Below the pieces are notes generated by a model. That model had not been told where the DNA came from, did not search any database, and saw only the letters and a program-made list of their open reading frames with translations. From Symbiodinium natans (taxonomy: Eukaryota; Sar; Dinophyceae; Suessiales; Symbiodiniaceae), in NCBI GenBank assembly GCA_905221605.1, contig CAJNDS010002823.1, forward strand, positions 217,501 to 265,000: a stretch of 47,500 nucleotides of DNA, read 5' to 3'. Below, one piece after another: positions 19,386 to 30,900 of the stretch (positions are counted from its first letter, which is position 1; each line of letters opens with the position of its first letter). Position numbers and translations under genes: made by a program.

Positions 19386-21028
19386 CAACGGCCAGGATGA
19401 AAGAGACTTTGTCATCCAAGCCGCCTTCCGGCCCTAATGCATGCTTGGACATGACAGGGACTGCGAAGCCTGCGCAAAACGTAGCCTGAAGGACGTGACA
19501 GAACTCTGATGACAAGCACCGCGTTTTGAAAACTTGATGCTTGCTTGGTGGCCCGTGCCCGCCCAATGCCTGACAAGCTGATGCTCATGCTGCATTGTGG
19601 ACCGTGCCCGGCCAAAGCCTGAGCAGCTAATGCTCATGATGCTTGCTTGGGGCCGGGCTCGGGCCCGGCTGATGCTCATGATGCTTGCTCGGTGGCACGT
19701 GTCAGGGCAAAGTTCGAGCAGCTGATGCTCATGATGCTCGCTTGGTGGCCAAAGCCTGACAAGCCGATGCTCATGATGCTTGCTTGGTGGCCGGTTCTGG
19801 GGCAAAACCTGAGCAGCTGATGCTCATGATGCTCCCCTGGTGGCCCGGCTGATGCTCATGATGCTCCCCTGGTGGCCCGGCTAATGCTCATGATGCCTGT
19901 CAAAGTTTGAGCAGCTGATGCTCATGATGCTCGCTTGGTGGCCCCGGCCCGGCCAAAGCCTGACAAGCTGATGCTTATGATGCTTGCTTGGTGGCCCGTT
20001 CTGGGGCAAAACCTGAGCAGCTGCTGCTCATGATGCTCCCCTGGTGGCCCCGGCCGGCCGAAGCCTGACAAGCTGATGCTCATGATGCTTGCTTGGTGGC
20101 CCGTTCTGGGGCAAAACCTGAGCAGCTGATGCCTGATGCTCGCCTGGTGGCCCGGCTGATGCTCATGATGCTTGCTTGGTGGCACGTGCCAGGTCAAAGT
20201 TTGAGCAGCCGATGCTCATGATGCTTGCTTGCTCATGATTCTTGGTGGCCCGTTCTAGCAGCTGATGCTCATGATGCTTCCCTGGTGGCCCGGCTGATGC
20301 TCATGATGCTTGCTTGGTGGCGCGTGCCAGGTCAAAGTTTGAGCAGCTGATGCCCATGATGCTCGCTTGGTGGCCCCGCCCTGGCCAAAGCCTGACAAGC
20401 TGATGCTCATGATGCTTGCTTGGTGGCACGCGCCAGGGCAAAGTTTGAGCAGCTGATGCTCATGATGCTTGCTTGGTGGCCCGTTCTGGGGCAAAACCTG
20501 AGCAGCTGATGCCTGATGCTCACCTTGTGGCCCAGCTGATGCTCATGATGCTTGCTGCTTGCTTGGTGGCACGTGCCAGGTCAAAGTTTGAGCAGCCGAT
20601 GCTCATGTCTCGCTTGGTGGCCCGTGATGCTCCCCTGGTGGCCCGACTGATGCTCATGATGCTTGCTTAGTGGCGCGTGCCAGGTCAAAGTTTGAGCAGC
20701 TGATGCTCATGATGCTCGCTTGGTGGCCCCGGCCCGGCCAAAGCCTGACAAGCCGATGCTCATGATGCTTGTCTGGGGCAAAACCTGAGCAGCTGATGCT
20801 CATGATGCTCCCCCGGTGGCCCGGCTGATGCTCAAGATGCTTGCTTGGTGGCGCGTGCCAGGTCAAAATTTGAGCAGATCATGCTCATGATGCTCCCTTG
20901 GTGGCACGTGCCAGGGCAAAGTTTGAGCAGTTGATGCTCATGATGCTTGCTTGGTGGCACGTGCCAGGGCAAAGTTTGAGCAGCTGATGCTCATGATGCT
21001 TGGTGGCACGTGCCCGGGGCAAAGTTTG

Positions 21029-21245
21029 AGCGAGCATCATGAGCATCAGCTGCTGAAACTTTGACTTGGCACGCGCCACCAAGAAAGCATCATGAGCATC
21101 AGCCGGGCCACCAGATAAGCATCAGGCATCAGCTGCTCAGGTTTTGCCCCAGAACGGGCCACCAAGCAAGCATCATGAGGATCAGCTTGTCAGGATTTGG
21201 CCGGGCACGGGCCACCGCAAGCGAGCATCATGAGCATCAGATGTT
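21029..21245 (-). repeat. Inverted segment inside the higher-order repeat
   Basis: Between GTTTGAGCGAGCATCATGAGC and CCCAGCCAAATCCTGACAAGC the units run in reverse. The same junctions recur at about 23,122-23,343, 24,567-24,788 and 26,355-26,570, so one inversion was copied along with the array. Confidence 0.85.
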
Positions 21246-21479
21246 GGAAGCCCCGGCCCAGCCAAATCCTGACAAGCTGATGCTCATGATGCTTGCTTGG
21301 TGGCCCGTTCTCGGGCAAAACCTGAGCAGCTGCTGCTCATGATGCTCCCCACGTGGCCCGGCTGATGCTCATGATGCTTGCTGGGTTTGAGCAGCTGATG
21401 CCCATGATGCTCGCTTGGTGGCCCCGGCCGGCCGAAGCCTGACAAGCTGATGCTCATGATGCTTGCTTGGTGGCCCGTT

Positions 21480-22620
21480 CTGGGGCAAAACCTGAGCAGC
21501 TGATGCCTGATGCTCGCCTGGTGGCCCGGCTGATGCTCATGATGCTTGCTTGGTGGCACGTGCCAGGTCAAAGTTTGAGCAGCCGATGCTCATGATGCTT
21601 GCTTGCTCATGATTCTTGGTGGCCCGTTCTAGCAGCTGATGCTCATGATGCTTCCCTGGTGGCCCGGCTGATGCTCATGATGCTTGCTTGGTGGCGCGTG
21701 CCAGGTCAAAGTTTGAGCAGCTGATGCCCATGATGCTCGCTTGGTGGCCCCGCCCTGGCCAAAGCCTGACAAGCTGATGCTCATGATGCTTGCTTGGTGG
21801 CACGCGCCAGGGCAAAGTTTGAGCAGCTGATGCTCATGATGCTTGCTTGGTGGCCCGTTCTCGGGCAAAACCTGAGCAGCTGATGCTCATGATGCTCCCG
21901 TGGTGGCCCGGCTGATGCTCATGATGCTCCCCTGGTGGCCCGGCTAATGCTCATGATGCTTGTCAAAGTTTGAGCAGCTGATGCTCATGATGCTCGCTTG
22001 GTGGCCCCGGCCCGGCCAAAGCCTGACAAGCTGATGCTCATGCTGCTTGCTTGGTGGCCCGTTCTGGGGCAAAACCTGAGCAGCTGCTGCTCATGATGCT
22101 CCCCACGTGGCCCGGCTGATGCTCATGATGCTTGCTGGGTTTGAGCAGCTGATGCTCGCTTGGTGGCCCCGGCCGGCCGAAGCCAGCTGATGCTCATGAT
22201 GCTTGCTTGGTGGCCCGTTCTGGGGCAAAACCTGAGCAGCTGATGCCTGATGCTCGCCTGGTGGCCCGGCTGATGCTCATGATGCTTGCTTGGTGGCACG
22301 TGCCAGGTCAAAGTTTGAGCAGCCGATGCTCATGATGCTTGCTTGCTCATGATTCTTGGTGGCCCGTTCTAGCAGCTGATGCTCATGATGCTTCCCTGGT
22401 GGCCCGGCTGATGCTCATGATGCTTGCTTGGTGGCGCGTGCCAGGTCAAAGTTTGAGCAGCTGATGCCCATGATGCTCGCTTGGTGGCCCCGCCCTGGCC
22501 AAAGCCTGACAAGCTGATGCTCATGATGCTTGCTTGGTGGCACGCGCCAGGGCAAAGTTTGAGCAGCTGATGCTCATGATGCTTGCTTGGTGGCCCGTTC
22601 TGGGGCAAAACCTGAGCAGC
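21480..22620 (+). repeat. Higher-order repeat, 740-bp period
   Basis: The block from about 21,480 to 21,870 recurs at about 22,215-22,610 with the same order of unit types, including the odd GCTTGCTTGCTCATGATTCTTGG junction. Confidence 0.8.
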
Positions 22621-22764
22621 TGATGCCTGATGCTCACCTTGTGGCCCAGCTGATGCTCATGATGCTTGCTGCTTGCTTGGTGGCACGTGCCAGGTCAAAG
22701 TTTGAGCAGCTGATGCTCATGTCTCGCTTGGTGGCCCGTGATGCTCCCCTGGTGGCCCGGCTGA

Positions 22765-25660
22765 TGCTCATGATGCTTGCTTAGTGGCGCGTGCCAGGTC
22801 AAAGTTTGAGCAGCTGATGCTCATGATGCTCGCTTGGTGGCCCCGGCCCGGCCAAAGCCTGACAAGCTGATGCTCATGATGCTTGTCTGGGGCAAAACCT
22901 GACCCCCGGTGGCCCGGCTGATGCTCAAGATGCTTGCTTGGTGGCGCGTGCCAGGTCAAAATTTGAGCAGATCATGCTCATGATGCTCCCTTGGTGGCAC
23001 GTGCCAGGGCAAAGTTTGAGCAGTTGATGCTCATGATGCTTGCTTGGTGGCACGTGCCAGGGCAAAGTTTGAGCAGCTGATGCTCATGATGCTTGGTGGC
23101 ACGTGCCCGGGGCAAAGTTTGAGCGAGCATCATGAGCATCAGCTGCTGAAACTTTGACTTGGCACGCGCCACCAAGAAAGCATCATGAGCATCAGCCGGG
23201 CCACCAGATAAGCATCAGGCATCAGCTGCTCAGGTTTTGCCCCAGAACGGGCCACCAAGCAAGCATCATGAGGATCAGCTTGTCAGGATTTGGCCGGGCA
23301 CGGGCCACCGCAAGCGAGCATCATGAGCATCAGATGTTGGAAGCCCCGGCCCAGCCAAATCCTGACAAGCTGATGCTCATGATGCTTGCTTGGTGGCCCG
23401 TTCTCGGGCAAAACCTGAGCAGCTGATGCTCATGATGCTCCCGTGGTGGCCCGGCTGATGCTCATGATGCTCCCCTGGTGGCCCGGCTAATGCTCATGAT
23501 GCTTGTCAAAGTTTGAGCAGCTGATGCTCATGATGCTCGCTTGGTGGCCCCGGCCCGGCCAAAGCCTGACAAGCTGATGCTCATGATGCTTGCTTGGTGG
23601 CCCGTTCTGGGCAAAACCTGAGCAGCTGCTGCTCATGATGCTCCCCACGTGGCCCGGCTGATGCTCAGTCATGATGCTTGCTTGGTGGCCCGTTCTGGGG
23701 CAAAACCTGAGCAGCTGATGCCTGATGCTCGCCTGGTGGCCCGGCTGATGCTCATGATGCTTGCTTGGTGGCACGTGCCAGGTCAAAGTTTGAGCAGCCG
23801 ATGCTCATGATGCTTGCTTGGTCGCACGTGCCAAGGCAAAGTTTGAGCAGATGATGCTCATGATGCTCGCTTCTTGGTGGCCCGTTCTAGCAGCTGATGC
23901 TCATGATGCTTCCCTGGTGGCCCGGCTGATGCTCATGATGCTTGCTTGGTGGCGCGTGCCAGGTCAAAGTTTGAGCAGCTGATGCTCATGATGCTCGCTT
24001 GGTGGCCCCGGCCCGGCAAAAGCCTGACAAGCTGATGCTCATCATGCTTGTCTGGGGCAAAACCTGAGCAGCTGATGCTCATGATGCTCCCCCGGTGGCC
24101 CGGCTGATGCTCAAGATGCTTGGTGACGCGTGCCAGGTCAAAATTTGAGCAGATCATGCTCATGATGCTCCCTTGGTGGCACGTGCCAGGGCAAAGTTTG
24201 AGCAGTTGATGCTCATGATGCTTGCTTAGTGGCGCGTGCCAGGTCAAAGTTTGAGCAGCTGATGCTCATGATGCTCGCTTGGTGGCCCCGGCCCGGCCAA
24301 AGCCTGACAAGCTGATGCTCATGATGCTTGTCTGGGGCAAAACCTGACCCCCGGTGGCCCGGCTGATGCTCAAGATGCTTGCTTGGTGGCGCGTGCCAGG
24401 TCAAAATTTGAGCAGATCATGCTCATGATGCTCCCTTGGTGGCACGTGCCAGGGCAAAGTTTGAGCAGTTGATGCTCATGATGCTTGCTTGGTGGCACGT
24501 GCCAGGGCAAAGTTTGAGCAGCTGATGCTCATGATGCTTGGTGGCACGTGCCCGGGGCAAAGTTTGAGCGAGCATCATGAGCATCAGCTGCTGAAACTTT
24601 GACTTGGCACGCGCCACCAAGAAAGCATCATGAGCATCAGCCGGGCCACCAGATAAGCATCAGGCATCAGCTGCTCAGGTTTTGCCCCAGAACGGGCCAC
24701 CAAGCAAGCATCATGAGGATCAGCTTGTCAGGATTTGGCCGGGCACGGGCCACCGCAAGCGAGCATCATGAGCATCAGATGTTGGAAGCCCCGGCCCAGC
24801 CAAATCCTGACAAGCTGATGCTCATGATGCTTGCTTGGTGGCCCGTTCTCGGGCAAAACCTGAGCAGCTGATGCTCATGATGCTCCCGTGGTGGCCCGGC
24901 TGATGCTCATGATGCTCCCCTGGTGGCCCGGCTAATGCTCATGATGCTTGTCAAAGTTTGAGCAGCTGATGCTCATGATGCTCGCTTGGTGGCCCCGGCC
25001 CGGCCAAAGCCTGACAAGCTGATGCTCATGATGCTTGCTTGGTGGCCCGTTCTGGGCAAAACCTGAGCAGCTGCTGCTCATGATGCTCCCCACGTGGCCC
25101 GGCTGATGCTCAGTCATGATGCTTGCTTGGTGGCCCGTTCTGGGGCAAAACCTGAGCAGCTGATGCCTGATGCTCGCCTGGTGGCCCGGCTGATGCTCAT
25201 GATGCTTGCTTGGTGGCACGTGCCAGGTCAAAGTTTGAGCAGCCGATGCTCATGATGCTTGCTTGGTCGCACGTGCCAAGGCAAAGTTTGAGCAGATGAT
25301 GCTCATGATGCTCGCTTCTTGGTGGCCCGTTCTAGCAGCTGATGCTCATGATGCTTCCCTGGTGGCCCGGCTGATGCTCATGATGCTTGCTTGGTGGCGC
25401 GTGCCAGGTCAAAGTTTGAGCAGCTGATGCTCATGATGCTCGCTTGGTGGCCCCGGCCCGGCAAAAGCCTGACAAGCTGATGCTCATGATGCTTGTCTGG
25501 GGCAAAACCTGAGCAGCTGATGCTCATGATGCTCCCCCGGTGGCCCGGCTGATGCTCAAGATGCTTGGTGGCGCGTGCCAGGTCAAAATTTGAGCAGATC
25601 ATGCTCATGATGCTCCCTTGGTGGCACGTGCCAGGGCAAAGTTTGAGCAGTTGATGCTCA
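22765..25660 (+). repeat. Tandem higher-order repeat, 1445-bp period, two adjacent copies
   Basis: The 22,765-24,210 block recurs at 24,210-25,655 with very few differences (for example ATCATGC versus ATGATGC near 24,050/25,495). A third partial copy begins near 25,998 (offset 1788) with small deletions near 26,480 and 26,876. An earlier related copy starts near 20,660 (offset about 2.1 kb). Such identity points to recent unequal exchange. Confidence 0.85.
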
Positions 25661-27950
25661 TGATGCTTGCTTGGTGGCACGTGCCAGGTCAAAGTTTGAG
25701 CAGCTGATGCCCATGATGCTCGCTTGGTGGCCCCGCCCTGGCCAAAGCCTGACAAGCTGATGCTCATGATGCTTGCTTGGTGGCACGCGCCAGGGCAAAG
25801 TTTGGCTCATGATGCTTGCTTGGTGGCCCGTTCTGGGGCAAAACCTGAGCAGCTGATGCCTGATGCTCACCTTGTGGCCCAGCTGATGCTCATGATGCTT
25901 GCTGCTTGCTTGGTGGCACGTGCCAGGTCAAAGTTTGAGCAGCCGATGCTCATGTCTCGCTTGGTGGCCCGTGATGCTCCCCTGGTGGCCCGGCTGATGC
26001 TCATGATGCTTGCTTAGTGGCGCGTGCCAGGTCAAAGTTTGAGCAGCTGATGCTCATGATGCTCGCTTGGTGGCCCCGGCCCGGCCAAAGCCTGACAAGC
26101 TGATGCTCATGATGCTTGTCTGGGGCAAAACCTGACCCCCGGTGGCCCGGCTGATGCTCAAGATGCTTGCTTGGTGGCGCGTGCCAGGTCAAAATTTGAG
26201 CAGATCATGCTCATGATGCTCCCTTGGTGGCACGTGCCAGGGCAAAGTTTGAGCAGTTGATGCTCATGATGCTTGCTTGGTGGCACGTGCCAGGGCAAAG
26301 TTTGAGCAGCTGATGCTCATGATGCTTGGTGGCACGTGCCCGGGGCAAAGTTTGAGCGAGCATCATGAGCATCAGCTGCTGAAACTTTGACTTGGCACGC
26401 GCCACCAAGAAAGCATCATGAGCATCAGCCGGGCCACCAGATAAGCATCAGGCATCAGCTGCTCAGGTTTTGCCCCAGAACGGGAGCATCATGAGGATCA
26501 GCTTGTCAGGATTTGGCCGGGCACAGGCCACCGCAAGCGAGCATCGTGAGCATCAGATGTTGGAAGCCCCGGCCCAGCCAAATCCTGACAAGCTGATGCT
26601 CATGATGCTTGCTTGGTGGCCCGTTCTCGGGCAAAACCTGAGCAGCTGATGCTCATGATGCTCCCGTGGTGGCCCGGCTGATGCTCATGATGCTCCCCTG
26701 GTGGCCCGGCTAATGCTCATGATGCTTGTCAAAGTTTGAGCAGCTGATGCTCATGATGCTCGCTTGGTGGCCCCGGCCCGGCCAAAGCCTGACAAGCTGA
26801 TGCTCATGATGCTTGCTTGGTGGCCCGTTCTGGGCAAAACCTGAGCAGCTGCTGCTCATGATGCTCCCCACGTGATGCTCAGTCATGATGCTTGCTTGGT
26901 GGCCCGTTCTGGGGCAAAACCTGAGCAGCTGATGCCTGATGCTCGCCTGGTGGCCCGGCTGATGCTCATGATGCTTGCTTGGTGGCACGTGCCAGGTCAA
27001 AGTTTGAGCAGCCGATGCTCATGATGCTTGCTTGGTCGCACGTGCCAAGGCAAAGTTTGAGCAGATGATGCTCATGATGCTCGCTTCTTGGTGGCCCGTT
27101 CTAGCAGCTGATGCTCATGATGCTTCCCTGGTGGCCCGGCTGATGCTCATGATGCTTGCTTGGTGGCGCGTGCCAGGTCAAAGTTTGAGCAGCTGATGCT
27201 CATGATGCTCGCTTGCAGTGGCCCGTGCCCGGCCAAAGCCTGACAAGCTGATGCTCATGATGCTTGCTTGGTGGCGCGTGCCAGGTCAAAGTTTGAGCAG
27301 CTGATGCCCATGATGCTCGCTTGGTGGCCCCCGCCCTGGCCAAAGCCTGACAAGCTGATGCTCATGATGCTTGCTTGGTGGCCCGTTCTGGCGCAAAACC
27401 TGAGCAGCTGATGCTCATGATGCTCGCTTGGTGGCCTCGGCCCGGCCAAGGCCTGACAAGCTGATGCTCATGATGCTTGCTTGGTGGCCCGTTCTGGGGC
27501 AAAACCTGAGCAGCTGATGCTCATGATGCTTGCTTGGTGGCGCGTACCAGGTCAAAGTTTGAGCAGCTGATGCTCATGATGCTCGCTTGGTGGCCCCGGC
27601 CCGGCCAAAGCCTGACAAGCTGATGCTCATGATACTTGCTTGGTGGCCCGTTCTGGGGCAAAACCTGAGCAGCTGATGCCTGATGCTCCCCTCGTGGCCC
27701 GGCTGATGCTCATGATGCTTGCTTGGTGGCACGTGCCAGGTCAAAGTTTGAGCAGCCGATGCTCATGTCTCGCTTGGTGGCCCGTGCCCGGCCAAAGCCT
27801 GACAAGCTGATGCTCATGATGCTTGCTTGGTGGCCCGTCCTGGGGCAAAACCTGAGCAGCTGATGCTCATGATGCTCCCCTGGTGGCCCGGCTGATGCTC
27901 ATGATGCTTGCCAGGTCAAAGTGTGAGCAGCTGATGCTCATGATGCTCGC

Positions 27951-30900
27951 TCAAACTTTGCCCTAGCATCAGCTGCTCAAACTTTGCCCTGGCACATGCC
28001 ACCAAGCAAGCATCATGAGCATCAACTGCCCAAACTTTGCCCTGGCACGTGCCACCAAGGGAGCATCATGAGCATCAGCTTCTCAAACTTTGACCTGGCA
28101 CGCGCCACCAAGCAAGCATCATGAGCATCAGCTGCTCAGGTTTTGCCCCAGAACGGGCCACCAAGCAAGCATCATGAGCATCAGCTTGTCAGGCTTTGGC
28201 CGGGCCGGGGCCACCAAGCACCTGATGCTCATGATGCTCGCTTGCGGTGGCCCGTGCCCGGCCAAAGCCTGAGAAGCTGATGCTCATGATGCTTGCTTGG
28301 TGGCGCGTGCCAGGTCAAAGTTTGAGCAGCTGATGCTCATGATGCTCGCTTGGTGGCCCCGGCCCGGCCAAAGCCTGACAAGCTGATGCTCATGATGCTT
28401 GCTTGGTGGCCCGTTCTGGGGCAAAACCAGCAGCTGATGGTGGCGCGTGTCAGGTCAAAGTTTGAGCAGCTGATGCTCATGATGCTCGCTCAAACTTTGC
28501 CCTGGCACGTGCCACAAAGCATCATGAGCATCAGCTGCTCAGGTTTTGCCCGAGAACGGGCCACCAAGCAAGCATCGTGAGCATCAGCTTGTCAGGCTTT
28601 GGCCGGGCCGGGGCCACCTGATGCTCATGATGCTCGCTTGCGGTGGCCCGTGCCCGGCCAAAGCCTGACAAGCTGATGCTCATGATGCTTGCTTGGTGGC
28701 CCGTTCTGGGGGCCTGAGCAGCTGATGCCTGATGCTCCCCTGGTGGCCCGTCTGATGCTCATGATGCTTGCTCGGTGGCGCGTGCCAGGTCAAAGTTTGA
28801 GCAGCTGATACTTATGATGCTCGCTCAAACTTTGCCCTGGCACGTGCCACCAAGCATCATGAGCATCAGCTGCTCAAACTTTGACTTGGCACGCGCCACC
28901 AAGCAAGCATCATGAGCATCAGCTTGTCAGGCTTTGGCCGGGCCGGGGCCACCAAGCGAGCATCATGAGCATCAGCTGCTCAAACTTTGCCCTGGCACGC
29001 GCCACCAAGCAAGCATCATGAGCATCAGCCGGGCCAGAAGGGGAGCATCATGAGCATCAGCTGCTCAGGTTTTGCCCCAGAACGGGCCACCAAGCAAGCA
29101 TCATGAGCATCAGCTTGTCAGGCTTTGGCCGGGCCTGGGCCACCAAACGAGCATCATGAGCATCAGCTGCTCAGGTTTTGCGCCAGAACGGGCCACCAAG
29201 CAAGCATCATGAGCATCAGCTTGTCAGGCTTTGGCCGGACCGGGGCCACCAAGCGAGCATCATGAGCATCAGCTGCTCAGGTTTTGCCCCAGAACGGGCC
29301 ACCAAGCAAGCATCATGAGCATCAGCTTGTCAGGCTTTGGCCCGGGCCACCAAGCGAGCATCATGGGCATCAGCTGCTCAAACCAAGCAAGCATCATGAG
29401 CATCAGTCGGGCCACGTGGGGAGCATCATGAGCATCAGCTGCTCAGGTTTTGCGCCAGAACGGGCCACCAAGCAAGCATCATGAGCATCAGCTTGTCGGG
29501 CTTTGGCGGGGCCGGGGCCGCCAAACGAGCATCATGAGCATCAGCTGCTCAGGTTTTGCGCCAGAACGGGCCACCAAGCAAGCATCATGAGCATCAGCTT
29601 GTCAGGCTTTGGCCGGGCCGTGGCCACCAAGCGAGCATCATGAGCATCAGCTGCTCAGGTTTTGCCCCAGAACGCGCCACCAAGCAAGCATCATGAGCAT
29701 CAGCTTGTCAGGCTTTGGCCGGGCCGGGGCCACCAAGCGAGCATCATGAGCATCAGCTGCTCATGTTAGAACGGGCCACCAGGTTTTGCCCCACAACGGG
29801 CCACCAAGCAAGCATCATGAGCATCAGCTTGTCAGGCTTTGGCCGGGGCCACCAAGCACCTGATGCTCATGATGCTCGCTTGCGGAGGCCTGTGCCCGGC
29901 CAAAGCCTGACAAGCTGATGCTCATGATGCTTGCTTGGTGGCCCGTTCTGGGGCAAAACCTGAGCAGCTGATGCTCATGATGCCCCCCTGGTGGCCCCGG
30001 CCCGGCCAAAGCCTGGCAAGCTGATGCTCATGATGCTTGCTTGGTGGCCCGTTCTCGGGCAAAACCTGAGCAGCTGATGCTCATGATGCTTGGTGGAACG
30101 TGCCAGGGCAAAGTTTGGGCGAGCATCATGAGCATCAGCTGCTCAAACTTTGACCTGGCCGCCAAGCAAGCATCATGAGCATCAGCTTGTCAGGCTTTGG
30201 CCGGGCCGGGGCCACCAAGCACCTGATGCTCATGATGCTCGCTTGCAGTGGCCCGTGCCCGGCCAAAGCCTGACAAGCTGATGCTCATGATGCTTGCTTG
30301 GTGGCCCGTTCTGGGTTCTGAGCAGCTGATGCCTGATGCTCCCCTGGTGGCCCGGCTGATGCTCATGATGCTTGCTTGGTGGCGCGTGCCAGGTCAAAGT
30401 TTGAGCAGCTGATGCTCATGATGCTCGCTCAAACTTTGCCCTGGCACGTGCCACCAAGCATCATGAGCATCAGCTGCTCAGGTTTTGCGCCAGAACGGGC
30501 CACCAAGCAAGCATCATGAGCATCAGCTTGTCAGGCTTTGGCCGGGCCGGGGCCACCAGGGAGCATCATGAGCATCAGCTGCTCAGGTTTTGCCCCAGAA
30601 CGCGCCACCAAGCAAGCATCATGAGCATCAGCTTGTCAGGCTTTGGCCGGGCCGGGGCCACCAAGCGAGCATCATGAGCATCAGCTGCTCATGTTTTAGA
30701 ACGGGCCACCAGGCCCACAACGGGCCACCAAGCAAGCATCATGAGCATCAGCTTGTCAGGCTTTGGCCGGGGCCACCAAGCACCTGATGCTCATGATGCT
30801 CGCTTGCGGAGGCCTGTGCCCGGCCAAAGCCTGACAAGCTGATGCTCATGATGCTTGCTTGGTGGCCCATTCTGGGGCAAAACCTGAGCAGCTGATGCTC

